64,000 bases of DNA from Gammaproteobacteria bacterium (GCA_016744375.1 JADGEM010000003.1:1-64000), one strand, 5' to 3'; positions 19,946-30,393 are shown, counted from the first letter of the stretch. Numbers and translations: made by a program. Notes: generated by a model from the sequence alone, not told the origin.

Positions 19946-21220
19946 TTAAACAGAATCAACACGTAACAATCCTAGCGGGTCATGTTTATCATCAAGAGGA
20001 TCAATGACTTTAATTACTCTAATATTTTCACCCTCTTCCTGATTGGCCAAATCTCGAAATACCTCTGTCTGGCACGGCTGGCCATCGGCCTCATATATTA
20101 TTTTTACTCTGGGAAGGAGCGGCATTTTTTTATCAATTTCAACCACTAGTGCTTTCTCACCATTATCCAGTTCAATGGCACTGGTTAACGGAAAAATCCC
20201 CATAACATGTATCATTTCACTGACAATGGTTTCACTATACAGGCCACTTCTTGCAGCCTGATAAATCTTCTTTAAGGCATTAGCCGGCAGCATTCCTTGC
20301 TGATCAGTAAGGCCATGAATATATTCATCATAGCTATCAGCGACCTGTAATATCTCAACTAATTTATGAATTTTACCTTTTTTCAGCTGTTCAGGAAAAC
20401 CACTGCCATCATTGAATTCATGATGTTGTTTGATCAGAGTTTTGACTGTCTCTGGAAAATCCTTGCTCTTATTAAGTACACTGACAACGATATTTGGGTG
20501 TTGTTTTACGAGCTGTTTTTCAGAGGCAGTGTAGGTTTTTTTCTTACCGAAAAGATTCATGGGCAGCCGTGTCCATCCCATATCATGCAATAGTGCAGCC
20601 ATACCCAATTCATTGACCTCTTCATCAGTGCATCCAAGTTGCAAAGCCAGAGGCAGAATTACAGCAAAAACACCAAAGCCATGATCGCTTAATTTCAAAT
20701 CCTGTCGCTGAATATGCAGCAGTGTTAACAAAGCTTGATCGTTTCGGCTGATGCTTTCCAGTGCTTCTTTAATGATTGGGCTGATAGTTTCTGCAGAAAT
20801 GGGCCGGCTATCTTTAATTAACGAGCCCAGCTGAGAGACCAGCTTACTAATTTTACCCTGTAAAACTTTAGCCACTTTAAGCTCTTTATTCAGCTCTGCC
20901 TGTTTCTCAGGTTTTTCATCCAGACGTTTATGTAGTTCAGGGCTATCATCGGGCTCGGGGCTATCAGATTTTTCTTCTTGAGATACGTTGTTTTGTTCAT
21001 TTTTACCTGTACTGCTCTCAACAGTTTGTTGAACATCATCCCCTCGAGATAAATCAATATGTAATTCTCTTACACCGGCTTTTTTGAGCAGAAGAATATC
21101 ATTCGTGGTTTTAATTTGACGTCGGTGCCTTAGAAAGGGGCTTTTCATCCATGAAATATCAAGCTCGTGGATAAACATTCCTTGACGCAGCTGGGAAACT
21201 AAAATTTTCTTTGTCGACAT
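19946..21220 (-). CDS. HD-GYP-like protein with DUF3391 N-terminus
   Basis: The 424-aa protein has the DUF3391-type N-terminal region (QLRQGMFIHELDISWMKSPF) found in bacterial c-di-GMP phosphodiesterases, a charged linker, and an HD-GYP-type domain at about 165-345. The metal-binding elements LLHDMGWTRLP, KQHPNIV, IKQHHEFNDGSGFP and VADSYDEYIHG are present. Two signature departures are visible: HDxGK has Trp in place of Lys, and GYP reads GFP. It probably hydrolyses c-di-GMP or related nucleotides, but the changes make this uncertain. It lies 30 bp before the hybrid kinase gene, suggesting one signalling unit. Confidence 0.85.
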   Translation of the reverse strand: MSTKKILVSQLRQGMFIHELDISWMKSPFLRHRRQIKTTNDILLLKKAGVRELHIDLSRGDDVQQTVESSTGKNEQNNVSQEEKSDSPEPDDSPELHKRLDEKPEKQAELNKELKVAKVLQGKISKLVSQLGSLIKDSRPISAETISPIIKEALESISRNDQALLTLLHIQRQDLKLSDHGFGVFAVILPLALQLGCTDEEVNELGMAALLHDMGWTRLPMNLFGKKKTYTASEKQLVKQHPNIVVSVLNKSKDFPETVKTLIKQHHEFNDGSGFPEQLKKGKIHKLVEILQVADSYDEYIHGLTDQQGMLPANALKKIYQAARSGLYSETIVSEMIHVMGIFPLTSAIELDNGEKALVVEIDKKMPLLPRVKIIYEADGQPCQTEVFRDLANQEEGENIRVIKVIDPLDDKHDPLGLLRVDSV

Positions 21221-21269
21221 GCGATTAAGTATAGCTGTATTTTATAAAAAATGTAATGTAGGAAATAAC

Positions 21270-22121
21270 CTATAAGCCCTTGATACTTCGTATAACCGGA
21301 CTGACTGAAGGTCTAACACCCCGCCAGATGCGAAAAGACTCTGCCGCCTGACCAACCAGCATACCTAAGCCATCACTGAACTGTGTGGCGCCATGTTTTT
21401 TAGCCCACAGCATAAAAGCAGTCGGTTCCGCGGCATACATCATGTCATAACAACAGCCTTCTGCTCTCAGTAAGTCATCAGGAAGGGGAGGAACCTCACC
21501 TTTCAGGCTTGCCGCAGTAGCGTTAATCACTAAATCAAATTGCTGTCCAGCCAGAGTCTCATAACCGCCGCCTTTAATTGATCCTATGTCTTTAACATCA
21601 CGGAATAACTCAGCCAGTTCAACTGCTTTTGAGGCCGTGCGATTTGCAATATAGAGTGCCCTGGGCTTTTTATCTAAAATGGGTCCAATGACACCTCTTG
21701 AAGCCCCTCCAGCACCCAGGATCAGGATTTTCTTCTGTGCGATTGTCCAGCCCAGGTGATCAACAATATCATTTACCAGTCCAATACCATCTGTGTTATC
21801 ACCAGTTATTTCACCTTCGTCACCAAGGATCAATGTGTTCACTGCTCCCGCTCTTTTAGCCCGGTCAGTCAGCGAGTCTGCCAACTTCCAGGCATCCAGT
21901 TTGAAGGGCACCGTGACGTTAAGACCTTTGCCGCCATGTGCCTGGAAATGACTGACAGCCTGAGCAAAACCACCCACATCCACGTGAATGGCTGTATATT
22001 CAATTTTCTGATCTGTTTCCAGGGCGAAAGCAGTGTGTATTTGAGGTGATTTGCTGTGATTAATCGGATTACCCATCACGGCATAACGTTCCGGTTTGTC
22101 AAAATTAAAAATATCACTCAT
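21270..22121 (-). CDS. aroE: Shikimate dehydrogenase
   Basis: AroE reduces 3-dehydroshikimate to shikimate with NADPH in chorismate synthesis. The substrate-binding N-terminus reads NPINHSKSPQIHTAFA, with the catalytic Lys in LNVTVPFKLDAWKLAD and GAVNTL. The NADP Rossmann loop is ILGAGGASRGV, with the following NRTASKAVEL segment. The length (283 aa) is standard. It is followed by a small membrane-protein gene and sits in a run of same-strand housekeeping genes. Confidence 0.95.
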   Translation of the reverse strand: MSDIFNFDKPERYAVMGNPINHSKSPQIHTAFALETDQKIEYTAIHVDVGGFAQAVSHFQAHGGKGLNVTVPFKLDAWKLADSLTDRAKRAGAVNTLILGDEGEITGDNTDGIGLVNDIVDHLGWTIAQKKILILGAGGASRGVIGPILDKKPRALYIANRTASKAVELAELFRDVKDIGSIKGGGYETLAGQQFDLVINATAASLKGEVPPLPDDLLRAEGCCYDMMYAAEPTAFMLWAKKHGATQFSDGLGMLVGQAAESFRIWRGVRPSVSPVIRSIKGL

Positions 22122-22152
22122 TTATATGTCCTATTCAATTAAATTTCTGAAT

Positions 22153-22419
22153 TTATGACTCAGCCTTTTCTGTCTCAGCATCTAGTTGCAGTTTACGGTT
22201 ATGCTTTATTATTTTTTTATTATGCCGCCTCAGAATGACAACAAGCAGCCAGAGCAAGCTCAACACCGCAATGGCTTTGATCAGGTTCGCTTCAAGATCA
22301 CCCGGCTCAACCATTAAATAAAATGTTCCTGCTACACCTGAGACACCACCCAGAAACATCGCAACAAAGGCCAATACAATAAAGAAAAGAAAATAAACGA
22401 GATTAAATAGGATCCGCAC
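22153..22419 (-). CDS. Small two-helix membrane protein of unknown function
   Basis: The 88-aa product has two hydrophobic segments (about residues 4-34 and 46-63) and a basic, charged C-terminal tail (RRHNKKIIKHNRK). It is therefore probably an inner-membrane hairpin with a cytosolic tail. The start is GTG with no strong ribosome-binding site. It lies between aroE and hemB on the same strand with ~30-bp gaps. I do not recognise the family. Confidence 0.6.
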   Translation of the reverse strand: MRILFNLVYFLFFIVLAFVAMFLGGVSGVAGTFYLMVEPGDLEANLIKAIAVLSLLWLLVVILRRHNKKIIKHNRKLQLDAETEKAES

Positions 22420-22456
22420 AATAATTTACTCTGTATTAATAGTTGTTGTAGCCAGA

Positions 22457-23488
<1,032 letters not shown>

Positions 23489-23510
23489 CTATTTATAGTA
23501 AGCTGACGGG

Positions 23511-24890
23511 TTAAAAATTTCTCGCAATGAGACTAAAATTACCGGCCCTGCAGGGTAATGGTATTGTCACGATATGACCACTGCCAGGCGCAACATCCAT
23601 CATCTCACCTTTTTTGCTGGTAATAGAATCAAGTGTAAAGGGCTTGTTACCCTCCGGCAAAATTAACTCCAGAGTATCACCCACTGAAAAACGGTTTTTG
23701 ACATCAACAAGTGCAGTTTGATCCGCTTCATTGTATTCCAGAATTTCACCGACAAATTGCTGGCTTTTGCTGGTCGAATGATTATCCATATAATTCTGAT
23801 ACTCATGGGTATGATGACGCTGGTAAAAACCATCCGTATAGCCACGATTTGCCAAACTATTCAAATCAGCATAAAGTTCCATATCAAAGGCTTCACCCCT
23901 GGCAAGCGAATCAATAGCCTGTCGGTAGACCTGAGCCGTACGTGCTGCATAGTAATGAGATTTAGTCCGACCTTCAATCTTAAGTGAGTCGACACCAATT
24001 TGCATCAGTCGCTCCACGTGCTCCAGCGCACGCAGATCTTTAGAATTCATAATATAGGTGCCGTTCTCATCCTCAATAATAGGCATGTATTCACCAGGGC
24101 GCTCACTTTCTTCAATAAGATAGACTTTATCAGCATCCGGATGGCGTTTCATTTTACTGTCATCAGGAAAAGCTTCAGGAGAATTCATCGCGGCAAAGGG
24201 ATCAAAATCAATTTTTTTGGCAGCAGCAATACTAACATCACCGGTTATATCTTCCTGAGCATCATGTACTTTGTATTCCCATCGACAGGCATTGGTGCAG
24301 GTACCCTGATTCGGATCCCGATGATTAAAGTAACCTGACAACAGACAACGCCCGGAATAAGCAATGCACAACGCCCCATGCACAAAAACTTCCAGTTCCA
24401 TTTCAGGACACTGCTGACGAATTTCTTCAATTTCATCAAGTCCAAGCTCACGTGACAAAATCACCCGCTCCACACCAACAGAGCGCCAGAATTTTACCGC
24501 AGCATAATTAACTGTATTTGCCTGAACTGAAAGGTGCACAGTCATGTCAGGCCAACGCTCTCTCACCATCATAATGAGACCGGGATCAGCCATAATCAGT
24601 GCATCGGGCTTCAGTGCTATAATGGGTGCAATATCATCCATATAGGTTTTGATCTTTGAATTATGGGGGATCACATTGGATGCCAGAAAAAACTTCCTGC
24701 CATTTTCATGGGCTTCGTTGATACCCGTCTTAATATTTTCATAGGTAAAATCATTGTTTCTTGCCCGCAGGCTATAGCGGGGCTGACCAGCATAAACAGC
24801 ATCTGCGCCGTAGGCATAAGCATAACGCATATTTTTTAAGGTGCCCGCAGGCAATAGTAATTCAGGTTTTTTTATCACGTTCTCAACCAA
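23511..24890 (-). CDS. trhP: tRNA 5-hydroxyuridine synthesis protein, U32 peptidase family (YegQ/TrhP)
   Basis: In Escherichia coli TrhP (YegQ) is needed for prephenate-dependent hydroxylation of U34 in tRNA. This 459-aa protein starts with the U32 signature (ELLLPAGTLKNMRYAYAYGA) and contains VHGALCIAYSGRCLLSGYF followed by CTNACRWEY, cysteines thought to hold an iron-sulfur cluster. A C-terminal beta-barrel region (about 370-459) is present, as in full-length YegQ. Confidence 0.93.
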   Translation of the reverse strand: MVENVIKKPELLLPAGTLKNMRYAYAYGADAVYAGQPRYSLRARNNDFTYENIKTGINEAHENGRKFFLASNVIPHNSKIKTYMDDIAPIIALKPDALIMADPGLIMMVRERWPDMTVHLSVQANTVNYAAVKFWRSVGVERVILSRELGLDEIEEIRQQCPEMELEVFVHGALCIAYSGRCLLSGYFNHRDPNQGTCTNACRWEYKVHDAQEDITGDVSIAAAKKIDFDPFAAMNSPEAFPDDSKMKRHPDADKVYLIEESERPGEYMPIIEDENGTYIMNSKDLRALEHVERLMQIGVDSLKIEGRTKSHYYAARTAQVYRQAIDSLARGEAFDMELYADLNSLANRGYTDGFYQRHHTHEYQNYMDNHSTSKSQQFVGEILEYNEADQTALVDVKNRFSVGDTLELILPEGNKPFTLDSITSKKGEMMDVAPGSGHIVTIPLPCRAGNFSLIARNF

Positions 24891-25134
24891 AAAATAATTT
24901 AAAATTTGCCATTAAAACAGTAAGTATAAGCAAAAAAATTTGAAACAACTCACAATTATACTCTTTTTTTCTTGTTTATGTGCTTCCTTTATTAGAAAAT
25001 ATGATGTTGGAATAATTGGGTTCATTTTCGGTTCATCAGAACTCAGTTAATGTAAATGGAAATTACTTTCAGGTTTTTGAATTAATACACAACCCTTAAA
25101 TCTGAATAATAACGCGGTCAATCCGGGAGAGCAC

Positions 25135-25845
25135 ATGTTTAACTTTTATAATCGTACCAGGCTGGTGATCATGCACTCAATTTTGCTTGCCGTCACACTA
25201 CTGTCAAACACTTATGCTGATTCAGCTCCCGAGCCTCAACAGTTAATGGAAGAGACTTCCAGGCAGATGATCCGCGCATTTAAAGAAAGCACTGAGGCCA
25301 TTCGTTCAGATCCTCAGGTCGCGTATACTCTAGTCAGTGATAATCTGGTACCCAAAATTAATTTTCCGCTCATGTCTCGCTGGGTGCTGGGAAAAAATTG
25401 GAAAAAAGCAACTTCAAAACAACAACAGACATTTATCGCTGAATTCCGGAACCTGGTTGTTAAATTTTACTCCAAAGCCCTGATAGATTATTTACTAAAG
25501 AATGACTTAAGCGATGATATCATCTCATTCAAGCCGTTTCGAGGCAAAATCAAGGGTAAATATGCCACAGTCCGATCACAGATTAATCCTCCCAGCGGCA
25601 GTGAACCGATCAAAGTCAATTATGATTTATACCATAGTAAAAAAACGGGACAGTGGCAGGTTTATGATGTTTCAGTCGAGGGCATCAGTCTGGTTACAAC
25701 TTATCGCTCCAGTTTTAAGCAAATTATTTCAAAAAAGGGGATGGATGGCCTGTTGACAGAATTACAGGATAAAAATTCTATTCTCAATAAAGATGCTGAT
25801 AGCAGCAAGTCAAAATCCTTAGCCATCAATAAGAAAAACAGCTAA
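25135..25845 (+). CDS. MlaC-like periplasmic phospholipid-binding protein
   Basis: The 236-aa protein has an N-terminal signal segment (LVIMHSILLAVTLLSNTYA) and an MlaC/Ttg2D (toluene-tolerance) domain at about 35-215. Recognisable parts are NLVPKINFPLMSRWVLGKNW near residue 70, FYSKALIDYL, and the WQVYDVSVEGISLVTTYRS motif. MlaC shuttles phospholipid between the outer membrane and the MlaFEDB transporter. No other mla gene is nearby, so this is an orphan copy. Its partner transporter would be elsewhere. The start follows a good GGGAG site. Confidence 0.88.
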   Translation: MFNFYNRTRLVIMHSILLAVTLLSNTYADSAPEPQQLMEETSRQMIRAFKESTEAIRSDPQVAYTLVSDNLVPKINFPLMSRWVLGKNWKKATSKQQQTFIAEFRNLVVKFYSKALIDYLLKNDLSDDIISFKPFRGKIKGKYATVRSQINPPSGSEPIKVNYDLYHSKKTGQWQVYDVSVEGISLVTTYRSSFKQIISKKGMDGLLTELQDKNSILNKDADSSKSKSLAINKKNS

Positions 25846-25932
25846 TTGTAAACTGCCGGGAAGATGGTCATCCCAGCCATTGTCTTTGAATAATTTACGC
25901 GGGCAAGGTATCCATACTCCTTGCAGTGCCGT

Positions 25933-27336
25933 TTACTCAATCCCTAGTTCTTTTATCTTTCGAGTCAGGGTATTTCTTCCCCAGCCTAATAAGCGAGCAG
26001 CATCTTGCTTCCGACCGCCCGTATGTTTCAGTGCAACATCAATCATAATGCGTTCCATATTGGGCATGAGTGTATCCAGCACATTTTCAGCACCCGATGA
26101 CAGTTGTGAGTTCAACCAAAGCTTCAGAGCATCTTCCCAGTTACTATTAACCGCATCAGCCTCAACACCATTGTGCAATTCTGGCGGCATGTCTTCAATG
26201 TGGACTATCTGAGCAGGGGACATAACGGTTAACCAGCGACACACATTTTCCAGTTGTCGGACATTACCCGGCCATGGCTGTTTACTTAAAAAGGCTTCAC
26301 TCTCTGCATCCAGAGTTTTCTTTTCAACATTCAGTTCCATTGCCGCTCGTTTCAGAAAATAGCTGGCAAGCAAAGCAATATCTTCTTGCCTCTCATTTAA
26401 GGTCGGCATATGAATACGGATCACATTAAGGCGGTGGAACAAATCTTCTCGAAATAAACCTTCCTGTACCCTTTTTTCCAGATCCTGATGGGTTGCAGCA
26501 ATGATTCGAACATCAACATTTATCGGTAAGCGACCTCCCACACGATAAAATTCACCATCTGAAAGCACTCGGAGCAAGCGAGTTTGCAATTCTGCCGGCA
26601 TGTCCCCGATTTCATCAAGAAAAAGAGTCCCGCCATCAGCCTGTTCAAAGCGCCCAACACGTTGTGCCTGCGCACCAGTAAAAGAACCGCGCTCATGGCC
26701 AAATAATTCTGACTCCAATAAATCTTTAGGAATTGCCGCTGTATTTAAAGCAATAAAAGGTTTTTCTGAGCGAGGGCTGTGGCGATGAAGTGCCTGAGCA
26801 ACCAGCTCTTTACCCGTACCAGAAGCACCATTGATCATGACGGTAATATTAGATCGGGACAAACGTCCAATGGCACGAAAAACTTCCTGCATAGAAGCAG
26901 CTTCACCAATAATCTCTTGGGTCGAATTGATTGTTTCACCATCAATATGCCTCGCTTTTTCTGATTTTCGTAAGCTCAGCGCCCGCTGTACCAGTTCCAC
27001 TGCTTCATCAACATCAAATGGTTTGGGCAGATATTCAAAAGCCCCTCCTTCATAAGCCGATACTGCACTATCCAGATCGGAATGAGCTGTCATAATAATC
27101 ACTGGAATTTCTTTATAGTTATGCTGTAATTTTTCAAGCAAATCAAAGCCATCCATTCCCGGCATACGAATATCAGTGACAATTGTGTCAGGCTGCACCT
27201 TTTTCAAAGCACTTAAAACACTTTCAGCATTATCAAAGCTTTCGACCTGAAGATCAGCCTGTTTAAATGCTTTTTCTAAAACCCATCGAATGGAACGGTC
27301 ATCATCGATAACCCAAACAATATTTTGCGTGCTCAA
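25933..27336 (-). CDS. ntrC: Nitrogen regulation response regulator NtrC
   Basis: NtrC, phosphorylated by NtrB under nitrogen limitation, activates sigma54 promoters. The receiver domain has the phospho-Asp in IVTDIRMPGMDG near residue 54. The AAA+ domain has Walker A GASGTGKE, Walker B TLFLDEIGDMP and the R-finger region. The sigma54-contacting loop reads GSFTGA instead of the common GAFTGA. The C-terminal helix-turn-helix is KHTGGRKQDAARLLGWGRNT. Length (467 aa) matches E. coli NtrC. It lies ~80 bp downstream of ntrB. Confidence 0.96.
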   Translation of the reverse strand: MSTQNIVWVIDDDRSIRWVLEKAFKQADLQVESFDNAESVLSALKKVQPDTIVTDIRMPGMDGFDLLEKLQHNYKEIPVIIMTAHSDLDSAVSAYEGGAFEYLPKPFDVDEAVELVQRALSLRKSEKARHIDGETINSTQEIIGEAASMQEVFRAIGRLSRSNITVMINGASGTGKELVAQALHRHSPRSEKPFIALNTAAIPKDLLESELFGHERGSFTGAQAQRVGRFEQADGGTLFLDEIGDMPAELQTRLLRVLSDGEFYRVGGRLPINVDVRIIAATHQDLEKRVQEGLFREDLFHRLNVIRIHMPTLNERQEDIALLASYFLKRAAMELNVEKKTLDAESEAFLSKQPWPGNVRQLENVCRWLTVMSPAQIVHIEDMPPELHNGVEADAVNSNWEDALKLWLNSQLSSGAENVLDTLMPNMERIMIDVALKHTGGRKQDAARLLGWGRNTLTRKIKELGIE

Positions 27337-27414
27337 ATTGCACTCCGAAATTATTTATAGTGAGGTGTCTGCAAAATTCATGCGCTCTTTGCAAAGACCT
27401 GAGTTAATAAAAAT

Positions 27415-28554
27415 TTATGAATCAGTGATTGGTAACAAAAGGCTAAAAACCGTTTCCCCTGGTTTACTATGGCATTCAATCAAACCGCCATTCTGGCTGA
27501 TCAGTGATTGTGCAATCGATAAGCCCAGCCCGGTACCTTCAGCTCGCCCAGTTATCAGGGGCATAAAAATTCTTTCCTGCATTTCTTCTGATATGCCGGG
27601 ACCATTATCAACAATATCCATCTTGGCCACGAGTTTGTAGCGCTTATGTCCGATATTAAAATGCCTCATGATTCGTGTTTTGATAGTGATTATCTTATCT
27701 TTTTCCTCATCAGTATTTGTATCATACTCCTGTTCTGACAGTGCCTGAGCAGCATTGCGAACAATATTTAATACCGCCTGTATCAAGTGCTCAGGATCGA
27801 AGGTCACATCAGGGATACTGGGATCGTAATCAAAAAATATTTTTACATCTCTGTTTTTATCTGCCTTCAATAAGCTGCGAACACGTTCTGAGACTGAATG
27901 TATATTCACTTGAATTTTATTAGGGCGTGAATTGGGGCCAAGCATTCGGTTGACCAGTTTTTTAAGTCGATCAACTTCATCAATAATAACTTGTGTATAC
28001 TCAGTTAAGTCAGGATTGCTTAGCTCCCGTTCCAATAGCTGTGCCGCACCACGTATTCCACCCAGAGGGTTTTTTACTTCATGCGCCATACTGCGCAACA
28101 ACGCCCGAATGGTTTCATGTTGAGCCAGAAGGTTTTCTTCTCTGGAAATCCTCAAATGCCGGTCCAGTGGGCTAAATTCAATTAGCAAGCGTGCATTATT
28201 TTTTTCTGATGGATTTTTTGATGAAGTAGAGGATGGAATCGGTTGAACACTAATATCAACGGTCACTTTACTTTCCATTAACTGGACAACTCTTTCTCTT
28301 TGCATAAAAGGATGATTACTTTTTAATGTCTCATCAATCGCATCAATCAGTTCATCATCAATTAACAATTGAGCAATGGCTTTTGAAGTAATTTTATTGG
28401 AACTTACTCCCAGAAGCATTTCTGCTGCGGGATTGATACACAGAACTCTTAAGTCATCATCCAGTAAAACAACGGCGGTATTTAAATTATCCAGCACATT
28501 TTCAGCTATTTCACATTGTGATTTATTTTGAATATTCATTGTTAATCCATCCAT
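27415..28554 (-). CDS. ntrB: Nitrogen regulation sensor kinase NtrB
   Basis: NtrB phosphorylates or dephosphorylates NtrC according to PII status. An N-terminal PAS domain (about 18-110) is followed by the H-box MAHEVKNPLGGIRG, with the phospho-His near 155. The ATPase motifs VRNAAQAL, DNGPGI and GTGLGLSIAQ follow. Length (379 aa) is normal and there are no membrane helices. An NtrC-like site lies ~95 bp upstream of the start. Confidence 0.95.
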   Translation of the reverse strand: MDGLTMNIQNKSQCEIAENVLDNLNTAVVLLDDDLRVLCINPAAEMLLGVSSNKITSKAIAQLLIDDELIDAIDETLKSNHPFMQRERVVQLMESKVTVDISVQPIPSSTSSKNPSEKNNARLLIEFSPLDRHLRISREENLLAQHETIRALLRSMAHEVKNPLGGIRGAAQLLERELSNPDLTEYTQVIIDEVDRLKKLVNRMLGPNSRPNKIQVNIHSVSERVRSLLKADKNRDVKIFFDYDPSIPDVTFDPEHLIQAVLNIVRNAAQALSEQEYDTNTDEEKDKIITIKTRIMRHFNIGHKRYKLVAKMDIVDNGPGISEEMQERIFMPLITGRAEGTGLGLSIAQSLISQNGGLIECHSKPGETVFSLLLPITDS

Positions 28555-28646
28555 TATTCATAATTAGCAATATTCAAACCAGATAACACTAACATAATAA
28601 TATTTATGATAATTTATAGATTCGACTGGATTTAGAGCTATAGTTG

Positions 28647-28663
28647 TGCACTTTTTTTGTGCA
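28647..28663. promoter_or_regulatory. NtrC-like binding site upstream of ntrB
   Basis: TGCACTTTTTTTGTGCA is a 17-bp inverted repeat with half-sites TGCAC and GTGCA, the spacing and ends of the classical NtrC site (TGCACTATATTGGTGCA in E. coli glnA). It sits between glnA and ntrB, so it may tune ntrBC expression. No clear -24/-12 sigma54 promoter was seen beside it. Confidence 0.55.
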
Positions 28664-28764
28664 AAAAAATGCCTTATTTTGAATGGTGGTATTAAATCAA
28701 AAGAGGGGGCATTCGGACAAAATACTGAGTCTGCCGACTGCACCCGAGACTGGTTGAACTAACT

Positions 28765-28815
28765 GAGGACGCTGCGAGCTCCACCCATGGGGTGCTTGTT
28801 GGCCATAGCATCCTC
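28765..28815 (-). terminator. Strong hairpin immediately after glnA (terminator or attenuator)
   Basis: GAGGACGCT (28765-28773) pairs with AGCATCCTC (28807-28815) with one mismatch, and an inner stem CACCC/GGGTG (28782-28786, 28790-28794) closes on a 3-nt loop. It begins 4 nt after the glnA stop in the direction of transcription. There is no T tract, so it may be an attenuator or an mRNA-stabilising structure between glnA and ntrBC, not a simple terminator. Confidence 0.5.
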
Positions 28816-28819
28816 AATT

Positions 28820-30223
28820 CTAGCAGCTATAATACATATCAAATTCAACAGGGTGCGTAGTCATTCTTAAACGCGTCACTTCTTCCATTTTAAGATGAAT
28901 AAAAGCCTGAATCATATCTTCAGGAAAAACACCGCCAGCCATCAAAAAATCCATATCATTTTCCAATGCTTCTAAAGCCTGATCCAGTGAACTGGCCACA
29001 GTGGGTATCTCAGATGCTTCTTCAGGGGGCAAATCATATAAATCTTTATCCATCGGATCGCCCGGATGAATTTTATTCTGGATACCATCAATACCTGCTA
29101 GTAACATCGCAGAAAAGGCCAGATATGGATTAGCGGTCGGATCTGGGAAACGGATCTCAACTCGACGTCCCTTAGGATTTGATTCATAAGGAATACGAAT
29201 CGATGCTGAGCGGTTACGGGCAGAATAAGCCAGCATCACAGGCGCTTCGAATCCTGGAACCAGTCGCTTATAACTATTAGTCGAAGCATTTGTAAAAGCA
29301 TTCAATGCCCGTGCATGCTTAATAATGCCGCCAATGTAGTACAAAGCGGTTTCGGACAAACCCGCATAACCATCCCCGGAAAACAGATTTTCACCATCTT
29401 TAAAAATAGATTGGTGCACATGCATACCCGAGCCATTATCTCCCACAATGGGTTTAGGCATAAACGTCGCTGTTTTTCCATAGGCATGTGAGACATTATG
29501 GATCACATACTTTAATTGCTGAACTTCATCTGCCTTACGGATGAGGGTGTTAAATTTCACACCAATTTCACATTGGCCTGCTGTCGCTACCTCATGGTGA
29601 TGAACCTCAACTTCCTGACCCATTTCTTCCAGTGTCAGACACATTTGAGCACGAATATCATGCAGTGAATCCACTGGAGGTACCGGGAAATAACCGCCTT
29701 TTACCCCGGGACGGTGCCCCATATTACCATCATGATATACTTTTTCAGAGTTCCACTCAGATTCTTCAGAATCTACTTTAACGAAAGTGCCACTCATATC
29801 AGAGCCCCAGCGAACATCATCCAGTATAAAAAACTCCGGTTCAGGACCAAAAAAAGCCTCATCACCAATACCTGTTGACTTTAAATAGTCTATGGCACGT
29901 TTAGCCACCGAACGCGGATCACGCTCATAACCCTGCATGGTTAATGGTTCTACAATATCACAGGTAATGATAATGGTGGGTTCATCAGTAAATGGATCCA
30001 TTACAGCTGTATCTGCATCAGGCATCAAAATCATATCCGAATCATTGATTCCTTTCCAACCTGAAATTGAAGAGCCATCAAACATTTTGCCATCTTCAAA
30101 CGTGCTGGAATCGACTGTTTTAGCAGGAACACTCACATGCTGCTCTTTACCGTGCGTATCAGTGAAGCGAAAATCAACAAACTTCACACCGTTTTCTTCG
30201 ATCATTTTTAAAACATCAGACAT
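28820..30223 (-). CDS. glnA: Glutamine synthetase, type I
   Basis: GlnA makes glutamine from glutamate, ammonia and ATP as a cytosolic dodecamer. The beta-grasp segment reads [17 protein letters not shown] and the metal-binding motifs EPEFFILDD and [10 protein letters not shown] are present. The adenylylated Tyr lies in [11 protein letters not shown] near residue 396, so the enzyme is of the adenylylation-controlled GSI-beta class. Length is 467 aa. Two NtrC-like sites lie 115-160 bp upstream of the start. The position before ntrBC repeats the glnA-ntrB-ntrC order of enterobacteria. Confidence 0.97.
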   Translation of the reverse strand: MSDVLKMIEENGVKFVDFRFTDTHGKEQHVSVPAKTVDSSTFEDGKMFDGSSISGWKGINDSDMILMPDADTAVMDPFTDEPTIIITCDIVEPLTMQGYERDPRSVAKRAIDYLKSTGIGDEAFFGPEPEFFILDDVRWGSDMSGTFVKVDSEESEWNSEKVYHDGNMGHRPGVKGGYFPVPPVDSLHDIRAQMCLTLEEMGQEVEVHHHEVATAGQCEIGVKFNTLIRKADEVQQLKYVIHNVSHAYGKTATFMPKPIVGDNGSGMHVHQSIFKDGENLFSGDGYAGLSETALYYIGGIIKHARALNAFTNASTNSYKRLVPGFEAPVMLAYSARNRSASIRIPYESNPKGRRVEIRFPDPTANPYLAFSAMLLAGIDGIQNKIHPGDPMDKDLYDLPPEEASEIPTVASSLDQALEALENDMDFLMAGGVFPEDMIQAFIHLKMEEVTRLRMTTHPVEFDMYYSC

Positions 30224-30336
30224 TCTTTATCTCCAATTTTGTCAGGCTAATAAAAAAATATAATTTCAATTCTTTAGATTAACTGAAGGTTTTAGATTTA
30301 TCAAATAATCATTAGAGAAGTCGTCACTTACTGTGA

Positions 30337-30353
30337 TGCACCAAATTAGCGCA
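30337..30353. promoter_or_regulatory. NtrC-like site 1 upstream of glnA
   Basis: TGCACCAAATTAGCGCA is 17 bp, with a perfect left half (TGCACCA) and two mismatches in the right half relative to the palindromic consensus. Its centre lies 31 bp, about three helical turns, from the second site. Confidence 0.55.
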
Positions 30354-30367
30354 TAAAATATGCATAA

Positions 30368-30384
30368 CGCACCATATTGATGCT
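30368..30384. promoter_or_regulatory. NtrC-like site 2 upstream of glnA
   Basis: CGCACCATATTGATGCT contains GCACCATATTGATGC, one mismatch from the palindromic GCACCATATTGGTGC. Paired sites ~31 bp apart upstream of glnA match the enhancer arrangement of E. coli glnA (32 bp). Confidence 0.65.
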
Positions 30385-30393
30385 TAGCAGTTT

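Noticed and set aside
24450-24470. Additional parS-like CACGTG sequences (also near 21982, 24015 and 30635)
   Set aside because: They share only the CACGTG core; the flanking arms do not match GTTTC/GAAAC.
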